Positions 23,859 through 32,325 of a DNA stretch of 64,000 bases are shown piece by piece; within the stretch, counting starts at the first letter, position 1; each line of letters starts with the position of its first letter. The notes below the pieces were generated by a model. It saw nothing but the letters and a program-made list of their open reading frames with translations. It was not told the origin of the DNA and made no database searches. The DNA is taken from positions 2,356,001 to 2,420,000 of the forward strand of contig CP119308.1 of NCBI GenBank assembly GCA_029203165.1, written 5' to 3'. Origin of the DNA: Candidatus Microbacterium colombiense. GTDB lineage: Bacteria > Actinomycetota > Actinomycetes > Actinomycetales > Microbacteriaceae. The translations under genes and the position numbers were made by a program.

Positions 23859-26585
23859 GTGACTGTGCACGACCAGGATCCGTATTCCCAGGGCCCCCAA
23901 GACAGCGATCCGGATGAGACCGGCGAGTGGCAGCAGTCGCTCGATGAGCTGGTGGATGCCAAGGGCCACGGCCGCGGCCGCGAGATCATGCTCAGCCTGC
24001 TCAAGCGCTCCAAGGAGCTGCACCTGGGCGTGCCGATGGTCCCGACCACCGACTACATCAACACCATCGCGAGCGAGAACGAGCCGGAGTTCCCCGGCGA
24101 CGAAGAGATCGAGCGCCGCTACCGCGCCTGGATCCGGTGGAACGCCGCGATCACGGTGCACCGCGCCCAGCGCCCCGGCATCGGTGTCGGCGGACACATC
24201 TCGACCTACGCGTCGTCTGCCGCGCTGTACGAAGTCGGCTTCAACCACTTTTTCAAGGGTGCCGACAACCCCGGGGGTGGAGACCAGATCTTCATCCAGG
24301 GCCACGCCTCCCCCGGTACGTACGCGCGTTCCTTCCTCGAAGGCCGCCTGACCGAGAACCAGCTCGACGGTTTCCGCCAGGAGAAGTCGCACGGCCCCGA
24401 CGGCATCCCGTCGTACCCGCACCCGCGACTGATGCCGGATTACTGGCAGTTCCCGACCGTGTCGATGGGCCTCGGTCCGATCAACGCGATCTACCAGGCG
24501 ATGTCGAACAAGTACGTCGAGAACCGCGGCATCAAGGACACCTCCGCCTCGCACGTCTGGGCATTCCTCGGCGACGGCGAGATGGACGAGGTCGAGAGCC
24601 GCGGACAGCTCCAGGTCGCAGCCAACGAGGGTCTCGACAACCTCACCTTCATCGTGAACTGCAACCTGCAGCGTCTCGACGGCCCGGTGCGCGGCAACGG
24701 CAAGATCGTCCAGGAGCTGGAGTCGTTCTTCCGCGGTGCCGGCTGGAACGTCATCAAGGTCGTCTGGGGTCGCGAATGGGACGACCTGCTCGCCCGTGAC
24801 ACCGAGGGCGCTCTGCTCAACATCATGAACGTCACCCCCGACGGTGACTACCAGACGTTCAAGGCCGAGTCCGGCGCGTACATCCGTGAGCACTTCTTCG
24901 GCCGCGATGAGCGGGCTGCCGCGCTCGTCAAGGACTACTCCGACGACGACATCTGGAACCTCAAGCGTGGTGGGCACGACTACCGCAAGGTCTACGCCGC
25001 CTTCAAGGCAGCGACCGAGCACAAGGGCAAGCCCACCGTCATCCTCGCGAAGACCGTCAAGGGCTATGGCCTCGGTCCGCAGTTCGAGGGGCGCAACGCG
25101 ACGCACCAGATGAAGAAGATGACGCTGGACAACCTCAAGACGTTCCGCGACGCGATGCACATCCCGATCACGGACGCGCAGCTCGAGGAGAACCCGTACC
25201 TGCCCCCGTACTACAACCCGGGCGCGCAGGACGAGACGATCCAGTACATGCTCGAGCGCCGCCGGGCGCTGGGAGGCTTCCTCCCCGAGCGCCGTTCGAC
25301 GCACGTCGGCCTGTCGCTGCCGGATGACGCCGCGTACGCCCTTCCCAAGAAGGGTTCCGGCACGCAGGAGATCGCCACCACCATGGCGTTCGTCCGACTG
25401 CTGAAGGATCTGCTCCGCTCGAAGGACTTCGGCCACCGCATCGTGCCGATCATCCCGGACGAAGCGCGCACGTTCGGTCTGGACGCGTACTTCCCGACGG
25501 CGAAGATCTACAACCCGAACGGCCAGCACTACACGTCGGTCGACCGTGAGCTGCTCCTCGCCTACAAGGAGAGCCCGCAGGGCCAGATCGTGCACGTCGG
25601 CATCAACGAGGCCGGCGCTCTCGCAGCCTTCACGGCCGCCGGCACGTCATACGCCACCCACGGCGAACCGCTGATCCCGATCTACATCTTCTACTCGATG
25701 TTCGGCTTCCAGCGCACCGGCGACGCCCAGTGGGCGGCCGGCGACCAGATGGCCCGCGGGTTCATCATGGGTGCGACGGCCGGTCGCACGACGCTCACCG
25801 GTGAGGGCCTGCAGCACGCCGACGGCCACTCGCACCTGCTCGCCGCCACCAACCCGGCGACGGTCTCGTACGACCCGGCCTACGGCTACGAGATCGCGCA
25901 CATCGTGCGTTCGGGTCTCGAGCGCATGTACGGCGGACAGCACGAGGACCCGAACGTGATGTACTACATCACGCTCTACAACGAACCTCTCGTGATGCCC
26001 GCTGAGCCGGAGAACGTGGACGTCGACGGCATCGTGCGCGGCATCCACCGCATCTCGGTCGGCGAGGGCGACGGTCCCCGTGCGCAGCTGTTCGCATCGG
26101 GCGTCGGACTCCCCTGGGCCATCGAGGCGCAGCAGCTGCTGAAGCAGGACTGGGGTGTGATCGCCGATGTCTGGTCGGTCACCTCCTGGACCGAGCTGCG
26201 TCGTGACGGTCTCGCCGCCGACGAGCACAACTTCCTGCACCCCGAGGAGGAGCCCCGCACGGCCTACCTCACGCAGAAGCTGCAGGGCGCTCAGGGCCCG
26301 GTCGTCGCCGTCAGCGACTACATGCACGCGGTGCAGGACCAGATCCGCCCGTGGGTTCCACAGCGTTTCGCGACGCTCGGTGCGGACGGCTTCGGCTTCT
26401 CCGACACCCGCGCCGCCGCCCGCCGGTTCTTCAAGATCGACGGCCCGTCGATCGTGGTCCGCACGCTGCAGTCGCTCGCCGAGGACGGCGTCGTCGATCG
26501 CTCGCTCGCGGCACAGGCGATCGAGAAGTACCGCCTGCACGATGTGAACGCCGGCACCAGCGGCAACGCAGGTGGCGAGAGCTGA
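23859..26585 (+). CDS. aceE: Pyruvate dehydrogenase E1 component (homodimeric type)
   Basis: AceE decarboxylates pyruvate with thiamine diphosphate in the pyruvate dehydrogenase complex. The 908-residue product has the thiamine diphosphate motif GDGEMDEVESRGQ (about residues 238-250) ending in NLTFIVNCNLQ, and the family signatures GHISTYASSAALYEVGFNHF and YIFYSMFGFQRTGDAQWAAG. The GTG at 23859 is preferred over the TTG at 23841 because GAAAGG lies 7 nt upstream of it. The PucR-like gene follows closely. Confidence 0.97.
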   Translation: MTVHDQDPYSQGPQDSDPDETGEWQQSLDELVDAKGHGRGREIMLSLLKRSKELHLGVPMVPTTDYINTIASENEPEFPGDEEIERRYRAWIRWNAAITVHRAQRPGIGVGGHISTYASSAALYEVGFNHFFKGADNPGGGDQIFIQGHASPGTYARSFLEGRLTENQLDGFRQEKSHGPDGIPSYPHPRLMPDYWQFPTVSMGLGPINAIYQAMSNKYVENRGIKDTSASHVWAFLGDGEMDEVESRGQLQVAANEGLDNLTFIVNCNLQRLDGPVRGNGKIVQELESFFRGAGWNVIKVVWGREWDDLLARDTEGALLNIMNVTPDGDYQTFKAESGAYIREHFFGRDERAAALVKDYSDDDIWNLKRGGHDYRKVYAAFKAATEHKGKPTVILAKTVKGYGLGPQFEGRNATHQMKKMTLDNLKTFRDAMHIPITDAQLEENPYLPPYYNPGAQDETIQYMLERRRALGGFLPERRSTHVGLSLPDDAAYALPKKGSGTQEIATTMAFVRLLKDLLRSKDFGHRIVPIIPDEARTFGLDAYFPTAKIYNPNGQHYTSVDRELLLAYKESPQGQIVHVGINEAGALAAFTAAGTSYATHGEPLIPIYIFYSMFGFQRTGDAQWAAGDQMARGFIMGATAGRTTLTGEGLQHADGHSHLLAATNPATVSYDPAYGYEIAHIVRSGLERMYGGQHEDPNVMYYITLYNEPLVMPAEPENVDVDGIVRGIHRISVGEGDGPRAQLFASGVGLPWAIEAQQLLKQDWGVIADVWSVTSWTELRRDGLAADEHNFLHPEEEPRTAYLTQKLQGAQGPVVAVSDYMHAVQDQIRPWVPQRFATLGADGFGFSDTRAAARRFFKIDGPSIVVRTLQSLAEDGVVDRSLAAQAIEKYRLHDVNAGTSGNAGGES

Positions 26586-26616
26586 TCCGTCGGTGACAGG
26601 TTCGTCTCCACGCGGA

Positions 26617-27819
26617 ATGGACAAGACCGCCACTCTCACCTGGCTGCGCCGGATCTCCGGTGACATCGCCTCGGTGACGATCAAGCGGTTGGAGGACACC
26701 CTCCCCTGGTACGCCGACATGCCACCGGCCCGACGCTCTGCCGTCGGGCTGGTGGCTCAGGCCGGCATCACCTCGTTCATCCAGTGGTACGAGGACCCCA
26801 CCTCGACACCGTGGATCGCGGCCGACATCTTCGCCGCCGCGCCCCGCGAGCTGTTGCGCAGCGTCAGTCTGCAGCAGACGCTGCAGCTGATCCGCGTGAC
26901 GGTCGAGGTGACCGAGGAGCGCGTGGCCGGCCGCGGCGACGACCTCCGTGAGGCGATCCTGCTCTACTCGCGCGACGTGGCCTTCGCCGCCGCCGACGTC
27001 TATGCCCGCGCCGCCGAAGCCCGCGGGCTCTGGGACGCCCGTCTGGAAGCGCTCGTCGTCGACTCGATCCTCACGGGCGAGGCCGATGAGGAGCTGCCCA
27101 GCCGCATCGCCGCTCTCGGCTGGCACGGACACGGCGAGGTCGCCGTGCTGGTCGGCACGACTCCCCCGCAGTTCGACGTCGATCAGGTGCGCCGCACCGC
27201 CCGCAAGCTCGCCGTCGACGTGCTCATCGGCGTGCAGGGCTCCCGACTCGTGCTCGTGCTCGGTCGCGCCCGCGTGGCCGGACAGGAAGACGAGGAGGAC
27301 GAGGACGAACTCGGCTTCCAGGAGATCGCCTCGCGTCTGGAGCCGTCTTTCGGTCCCGGCTATGTCGTCCTGGGACCGGCGGTCGCGGCCCTGGTCGATG
27401 CGAGCCAGAGCGCCAGAGCCGCCCTCGCGGGATTCGCCGTGGCACGAGCGTGGCGCAGCGCCCCACGGCCCGTCGATGCCGACGACCTGCTCCCGGAGCG
27501 CGCCCTCGCCGGCGATCCGCTCGCCAAGCAGACGCTGATCGAACGCATCTTCCGCCCGCTCCAGGCGCACTCCACCGACCTCGTGACGACCCTGTGGAGC
27601 TATCTCGACAACGGACGCTCGCTCGAGGCGACGGCGCGCGAACTCTTCGTGCACCCCAACACCGTGCGCTACCGGCTCAAGCGCGTCAGCGAGGTCATCG
27701 GCTGGGATGCCACCGGCCCGCGCGAGGCTCTCATCCTGCAGACCGCGCTGATCCTCGGCTCGATCGGTGCTGCCGAGCAGAGTCGACGCCGGCCGGCCCT
27801 CCGACGGCCACCCCGCTGA
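26617..27819 (+). CDS. PucR/CdaR-family regulator, candidate fatty-acid synthesis regulator
   Basis: A 400-residue protein with a PucR-type C-terminal helix-turn-helix (DNGRSLEATARELFVHPNTV, then RYRLKRVSEVIG). The N-terminal half is a sensor-like domain (ISGDIASVTIKRLEDTLPWY, then ADMPPARRSAVGLVAQAGIT). In Streptomyces a related gene, fasR, sits upstream of fabD and activates the fab operon; the same order here supports that role by context. Start choice is uncertain: ATG at 26617 gives the conserved-looking N-terminus, while GTG codons at 26593 and 26572 are possible. The HTH prediction is firm, the target is inferred. Confidence 0.82.
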   Translation: MDKTATLTWLRRISGDIASVTIKRLEDTLPWYADMPPARRSAVGLVAQAGITSFIQWYEDPTSTPWIAADIFAAAPRELLRSVSLQQTLQLIRVTVEVTEERVAGRGDDLREAILLYSRDVAFAAADVYARAAEARGLWDARLEALVVDSILTGEADEELPSRIAALGWHGHGEVAVLVGTTPPQFDVDQVRRTARKLAVDVLIGVQGSRLVLVLGRARVAGQEDEEDEDELGFQEIASRLEPSFGPGYVVLGPAVAALVDASQSARAALAGFAVARAWRSAPRPVDADDLLPERALAGDPLAKQTLIERIFRPLQAHSTDLVTTLWSYLDNGRSLEATARELFVHPNTVRYRLKRVSEVIGWDATGPREALILQTALILGSIGAAEQSRRRPALRRPPR

Positions 27820-27872
27820 CTTCGCGCGATGGCGCTGTGCGCCACACACAAGGGTTTCTTCGAATCTTGTGA

Positions 27873-27883
27873 TGGATCATCCA
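27873..27883. promoter_or_regulatory. Short palindrome before fabD
   Basis: TGGAT-C-ATCCA is a perfect 5-1-5 inverted repeat 34 nt upstream of the fabD start and 54 nt after the regulator stop. It could be an operator for the PucR-like protein, but only one copy is seen and no consensus is known to me. Confidence 0.3.
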
Positions 27884-27916
27884 CCGCTCACGCGCAATCG
27901 TTGGCAGACTGTACAG

Positions 27917-28837
27917 GTGATTGTCGTCGTCTGCCCTGGTCAGGGCTCGCAGACCCCCGGTTTCCTCTCCCCTTGGCTGGAGCTCGACGGCGTGGCTGAA
28001 CGCCTCGCGGCGTACTCCGAGGCCGCGCAGGTCGATCTGCACCAGCACGGAACGGTGTCGGATGCCGACACGATCCGCGATACGCGCATCGCCCAGCCCC
28101 TCATCGTCGCGGCCTCGCTGATCACCGCCGACGCCCTCGCGGCCCGCGGTGCGCGACAGGCCGACGGCGTCGCCGGACACTCGGTCGGCGAGATCGCCGC
28201 GCTCGTCTCGAGCGGAGTCATCGATGCGGCGACGGGCATGCGCCTGGTCGGCATCCGCGGTCGCGCGATGGCCGATGCCGCGGCAGAGACCCCTACGGGG
28301 ATGAGTGCGGTTCTGGGCGGCGACGAGGAGGCGATCCTCGCCCGCCTCGCCGAACTCGACCTTTCCCCCGCCAACTACAACGGCGGCGGTCAGCTCGTCG
28401 TCGCCGGCGCACTCCCGGCGCTCGCGGCTCTCGCCGAGGAGCCTGTCAGAGGCACGCGCGTGATTCCGCTCCAGGTCGCCGGCGCCTTCCACACGACCTA
28501 CATGGCTGCCGCGGTCGCCGCACTGCGCGATGCCGTCGCCGACATCGAACCTGCCGACCCGACGCTCCCGCTGTGGACCAACCGCGACGGCTCCGAGGTG
28601 ACCGACGGTGCTCAGGCCCTGTCGTATCTGGTCGATCAGGTTTCCTCGCCGGTGCGATGGGACAAGTGCATGGCCTCGTTCGCCGATCGCGGCATCACCG
28701 GACTCATCGAACTCGCTCCGGCCGGTGCTCTCACCGGACTCGCGAAGCGCGGGCTGCGCGGCGTGCCGACGGTCGCCGTGAAGACCCCTGAAGATCTCGA
28801 TGCGGCCGTCGCGCTGCTGAACGGAGAAGCCGCATGA
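27917..28837 (+). CDS. fabD: Malonyl-CoA:ACP transacylase FabD
   Basis: FabD moves malonyl groups from CoA to acyl carrier protein for type II fatty acid synthesis. The 306-residue product begins at GTG with VIVVVCPGQGSQTPGFLSPW, has nucleophile Ser89 in GHSVGE and catalytic His192 in GAFHTTYM. The frame stays open upstream, but only this GTG gives the canonical N-terminus. Its stop overlaps the fabH start. Confidence 0.96.
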   Translation: MIVVVCPGQGSQTPGFLSPWLELDGVAERLAAYSEAAQVDLHQHGTVSDADTIRDTRIAQPLIVAASLITADALAARGARQADGVAGHSVGEIAALVSSGVIDAATGMRLVGIRGRAMADAAAETPTGMSAVLGGDEEAILARLAELDLSPANYNGGGQLVVAGALPALAALAEEPVRGTRVIPLQVAGAFHTTYMAAAVAALRDAVADIEPADPTLPLWTNRDGSEVTDGAQALSYLVDQVSSPVRWDKCMASFADRGITGLIELAPAGALTGLAKRGLRGVPTVAVKTPEDLDAAVALLNGEAA

Positions 28838-29835
28838 GCGTCACCCTGGCCCAGATCACGGGTCCCGCCTACACGCGCATCTACTCCTACGGCGCCGCCC
28901 GTGGCGAGAACGCCGTGCCGAACGAAGACCTCATCGGTCCGATCGACTCGAGCGACGAATGGATCCGTCAGCGCACGGGCATCATCACGCGCGCCCGCGC
29001 CGACAAGACGACCGATGCGATCGATCTCGCGACGACCGCGGCCGCCGAGGCGATCGAGAAGTCCGGCATCAGCGCCGATCAGGTCGATCTCGTCATCGTC
29101 GCCACGATCAGCAACCCCAAGCAGTCTCCGTCAGTCTCGGCGATCGTGGCCGACCGTGTCGGCGCGAACCCCGCCGCCGCATACGACATCAACGCCGCCT
29201 GCGCCGGATACTCCTACGCCGTGGCTCAGGCCGACGCACTGATCCGTGCGGGAGCCGCGCGCTACGCCCTGGTGATCGGCACCGAGAAGCTGTCCGACAT
29301 CGTCGACCCTGCAGACCGCAGCATCTCGTTCCTCCTGGGCGATGGCGCCGGCGCCGCGCTGATCGGCCCGAGCGACACGCCCGGCATCGCCCCTGCCGTG
29401 TGGGGCTCGGACGGTTCGAAGGCCGACGCCGTCGGCATGAACGGCACCCTCACCGAGTTCCGCGACGGCGAAGTGCCGTGGCCCACCCTGCGCCAAGAAG
29501 GCCAGACGGTGTTCCGTTGGGCGGTGTGGGAGATGGCGAAGGTCGCCCGCGAAGCGCTCGACAAGGCGGGCGTCGAGGCGAAGGACATCGCCGCCTTCAT
29601 CCCGCACCAGGCCAACATGCGCATCATCGACGAGTTCGCCAAGCAGCTGAAGCTCCCCGAGACGACCGTGATCGCGCGCGACATCGAGACGACGGGCAAC
29701 ACCTCTGCGGCGTCGATCCCGCTCGCGAGCCACCGACTCATGACTGAGCACCCCGAACTCTCCGGCGGTCTGGCTCTGCAGATCGGCTTCGGCGCGGGCC
29801 TCGTCTTCGCCGCCCAGGTCGTCGTCCTCCCCTGA
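28834..29835 (+). CDS. fabH: Beta-ketoacyl-ACP synthase III FabH
   Basis: FabH starts fatty acid chains by condensing acyl-CoA with malonyl-ACP; in Actinobacteria it often uses branched primers. The 333-residue protein has the catalytic triad Cys123 (NAACAGYSYAV), His258 (PHQANMR) and Asn289 (TGNTSAAS). The ATG at 28834 overlaps the fabD stop (ATGA). A candidate promoter for the next gene lies just after the stop. Confidence 0.97.
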   Translation: MSVTLAQITGPAYTRIYSYGAARGENAVPNEDLIGPIDSSDEWIRQRTGIITRARADKTTDAIDLATTAAAEAIEKSGISADQVDLVIVATISNPKQSPSVSAIVADRVGANPAAAYDINAACAGYSYAVAQADALIRAGAARYALVIGTEKLSDIVDPADRSISFLLGDGAGAALIGPSDTPGIAPAVWGSDGSKADAVGMNGTLTEFRDGEVPWPTLRQEGQTVFRWAVWEMAKVAREALDKAGVEAKDIAAFIPHQANMRIIDEFAKQLKLPETTVIARDIETTGNTSAASIPLASHRLMTEHPELSGGLALQIGFGAGLVFAAQVVVLP

Positions 29836-29853
29836 GAACGACCCGACCTTCCC

Positions 29854-29859
29854 TAGACT
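29854..29859 (+). promoter_or_regulatory. Candidate internal -10 before acpP
   Basis: TAGACT lies 45 nt upstream of acpP in the 68-nt gap after fabH. A separate promoter would let the cell make more carrier protein than enzymes. No convincing -35 is visible. Confidence 0.4.
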
Positions 29860-29903
29860 GTTCCACGGTTCCGAATACAACCCGCAAGAAAGAGGAAGAC
29901 CAC

Positions 29904-30152
29904 ATGGCTTTCACCAACGACGAGGTCCTCGCAGGTCTCGCAGAACTCATCACCGACGAGACCGGCATCAACGCTTCCGAGGTCGCCCTCGAGAAGTCGT
30001 TCACGGATGACCTCGACATCGACTCGATCTCCATGATGACGATCGTCGTCAACGCCGAGGAGAAGTTCGGCGTCACCATCCCCGACGACGAGGTCAAGAA
30101 CCTGAAGACCGTCGGCGACGCCGTCAGCTTCATCGTCGCAGGCCAGGAGTAA
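29904..30152 (+). CDS. acpP: Acyl carrier protein AcpP
   Basis: AcpP carries growing acyl chains on a 4'-phosphopantetheine arm. The 82-residue acidic protein has attachment Ser41 in DDLDIDSISMM. A strong Shine-Dalgarno (GAGGAAG) precedes the ATG. It lies between fabH and fabF in the operon, and an extra promoter may sit upstream. Confidence 0.97.
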   Translation: MAFTNDEVLAGLAELITDETGINASEVALEKSFTDDLDIDSISMMTIVVNAEEKFGVTIPDDEVKNLKTVGDAVSFIVAGQE

Positions 30153-30245
30153 TCCACGCAGGATGCCACCCCCGCCGTCGCGGGGCGTGGCATCCTCCGG
30201 CTTGCCCGCACATCCGCTCCACCCCGCCCGACAAGGAACCACACC

Positions 30246-31484
30246 ATGACCAAGCGCATCGTCGTCACCGGCATCGGCGCCACTTCCGCCATCGGCGGGA
30301 CTGCGCCGGACAACTGGGCCAATCTCCTGGCTGGCAAATCCGGTACGCGCACCCTCGAGCACGACTGGGTGAAGCAGTACGAACTTCCCGTCACCTTCGC
30401 CGCTGAGGCGATCGTGCGGCCGGAGGAAGTCCTCCCCCGGCACGAGGCGAAGCGCCTCGATCCTTCCGCGCAGTTCGCGCTGATCGCCGCCCGCGAGGCG
30501 TGGGCGGACGCGGGATCTCCCGACGTCGCCCCCGAGCGCCTCGGCGTCGACTTCGCCACCGGCATCGGCGGGCTGTGGACGCTGCTCGACGCGTGGGACA
30601 CCCTGCGCGAGAAGGGCCCGCGCCGCGTCATGCCGCTCACGGTCCCGATGCTCATGCCGAACGCCGCTGCGGGAAACCTGTCGCTGCAGTTCGAAGCCCG
30701 CGCCTACGCGCAGACCGTGGTGAGCGCGTGCGCATCCAGCACGGAGTCCATCATCCACGCCTTCCACCACCTGCAGGAGGGCCTTGCCGACGTCGTGATC
30801 GCCGGTGGCGCCGAGTCGGCGATCCACCCGATCACCATGGCGTCCTTCGCATCGGCGCAGGCGCTCTCCCGACGCAATGACGACCCGGAGCATGCCTCCC
30901 GTCCGGGCGCGATCGACCGTGACGGTTTCGTCATGGGCGAGGGTGCGGCCGTTCTCATCCTCGAGACCGAGGAGCACGCCAAGGCCCGTGGCGCCAAGAT
31001 CTACGGCTACGTGCTCGGCGGCGGCGTGACGGCCGACGCTTACCACATCACCGGCAACGACCCCGAGGGCGCAGGGGCTGCGCGCGCGGTCATCCAGGCC
31101 CTCGAAGAGGCCGGCATCACCGCGGATCAGGTCACGCACATCAACGCCCACGCGACGTCGACCCCGGTCGGTGACCCGAACGAGTACGTGGCTCTGAAGC
31201 GTGTCTTCGGCGAGCGTCTCGACGAGATCCCGGTCTCCGCCACGAAGGCGTCGACCGGTCACCTGCTCGGTGGCACAGGCGCACTCGAGGCGATCTTCTC
31301 GCTGCTCGCGCTGCGTGACCGCGTCGCGCCTCCCACGATCAACATGACCGAGCCGGACCCGGCCGTGCCGTTCCGCCTCTCGGGCGAGCCGACACCGCTC
31401 GGCGACGGTCCGCAGATCGCCATCAGCAACTCGTTCGGCTTCGGCGGCCACAATGCCGTCCTCGCCGTCGCGAGCGCCGACTGA
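30246..31484 (+). CDS. fabF: Beta-ketoacyl-ACP synthase II FabF
   Basis: FabF elongates acyl-ACP by condensation with malonyl-ACP. The 412-residue protein has catalytic Cys162 (VSACASSTES), His302 (NAHATSTPVGD) and His339 with Lys334 (SATKASTGHLLGG). It is last in the fabD-fabH-acpP-fabF operon, separated from acpP by 93 nt. A 36-bp perfect palindrome follows its stop. Confidence 0.97.
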   Translation: MTKRIVVTGIGATSAIGGTAPDNWANLLAGKSGTRTLEHDWVKQYELPVTFAAEAIVRPEEVLPRHEAKRLDPSAQFALIAAREAWADAGSPDVAPERLGVDFATGIGGLWTLLDAWDTLREKGPRRVMPLTVPMLMPNAAAGNLSLQFEARAYAQTVVSACASSTESIIHAFHHLQEGLADVVIAGGAESAIHPITMASFASAQALSRRNDDPEHASRPGAIDRDGFVMGEGAAVLILETEEHAKARGAKIYGYVLGGGVTADAYHITGNDPEGAGAARAVIQALEEAGITADQVTHINAHATSTPVGDPNEYVALKRVFGERLDEIPVSATKASTGHLLGGTGALEAIFSLLALRDRVAPPTINMTEPDPAVPFRLSGEPTPLGDGPQIAISNSFGFGGHNAVLAVASAD

Positions 31485-31493
31485 CACGCACGT

Positions 31494-31529
31494 GCGCAGA
31501 CGAACGGCCCCGGGGCCGTTCGTCTGCGC
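31494..31529. terminator. 36-bp perfect palindrome after fabF
   Basis: Arms 31494-31511 and 31512-31529 are exact inverted repeats with no loop bases beyond the centre. It lies between convergent genes fabF and yczE and can act as a terminator in both directions. The right arm continues into a tandem repeat. Confidence 0.7.
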
Positions 31530-31553
31530 CGTTCGTCTGCGCCGTTCGTCTGC
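31515..31553. repeat. 13-bp sequence repeated three times in tandem
   Basis: GCCGTTCGTCTGC occurs at 31515-31527, 31528-31540 and 31541-31553 without gaps or mismatches. The first copy is part of the terminator palindrome arm, so the array looks like slippage or duplication of that arm. Confidence 0.9.
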
Positions 31554-31564
31554 GCGGGCACCGA

Positions 31565-32230
31565 TCAGGAAGCGGCCACGGCGGCCAGGCGACGCGATCG
31601 TTGCTCGCGGGATCTCGTGAGCAGCGGAAGGAACCACCCGATCAACGGACCGACACCGAAGGCGAACAGCACGGTACCGACCCCGACGGGGCCGCCGAGC
31701 AGGAAACCGACGAGCAGCACACTTCCCTCGATGAGCGTGCGCACGATCCACACCCGCCACCCGGTGATGCGCACGAGTCCCGTCATGAGCCCGTCCCGCG
31801 GACCAGGACCGAAGTTCGCGGCGATGTAGAGGCCTGTCGCGAAGGCGAGAAGCACGAGTCCGGCGACGAACATCGGCGCTCCCACCCAGATGGACGGCGG
31901 TGCGGGGATCACGGCAAGCGTGAGGTCGGCACTGGGACCGATCAGGAGCGCATTGAGCAGGGTGCCCAGCCCCACACGTTGACGGAGGGGGATCCACAGC
32001 AGCAGCACGACGATCGAGACGAGCACCGTCACGGTGCCATAGCCGAGCCCGCTCTGGGCAACCACACCCAACGCCAGTACGTCCCACGGGGCGACGCCGA
32101 TGCCGCCGCGCACCATCAGGCCCAGCGCGACGCCGTAGAGGAACAGCCCGACGAGCAGCTGCACGATGCGCTCGACGAGGTCGCGACGACTCGTGGCGGC
32201 GAGGGGAAGGAGGATGGAACGGAGGTGCAT
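31565..32230 (-). CDS. YczE/YyaS-family membrane protein
   Basis: A 221-residue integral membrane protein with about five or six helices, starting MHLRSILLPLAATSRRDLVE. The segments VRGGIGVAPWDVLALGVVAQ and LYIAANFGPGPRDGLMTGLV are typical of the YczE family (unknown transport-like role). A longer frame exists upstream, but the ATG at 32230 gives the family N-terminus. It is divergent from a MocR-type regulator; such YczR/YczE pairs are known across bacteria and the regulator is expected to control this gene. Confidence 0.85.
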   Translation of the reverse strand: MHLRSILLPLAATSRRDLVERIVQLLVGLFLYGVALGLMVRGGIGVAPWDVLALGVVAQSGLGYGTVTVLVSIVVLLLWIPLRQRVGLGTLLNALLIGPSADLTLAVIPAPPSIWVGAPMFVAGLVLLAFATGLYIAANFGPGPRDGLMTGLVRITGWRVWIVRTLIEGSVLLVGFLLGGPVGVGTVLFAFGVGPLIGWFLPLLTRSREQRSRRLAAVAAS

Positions 32231-32269
32231 CCCTCTATGGTGGATGCCGCAGCCCCTCGGATCGCGAGA

Positions 32270-32308
32270 CCACTCGACGACAAGTGGCCTGCGAATGTGA
32301 AGCCACTT
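32270..32308. promoter_or_regulatory. Candidate MocR operator between yczE and mocR
   Basis: CCACT occurs at 32270-32274 and 32303-32307, 33 bp apart (about three helical turns), with an inverted AGTGG at 32283-32287 between them. The inner pair also forms AAGTGGC (32282-32288) and GCCACTT (32302-32308). Direct repeats spaced by whole turns are the known mode of MocR binding. Assignment is inference. Confidence 0.5.
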
Positions 32309-32325
32309 TAGGGCATGCTGGGCAG

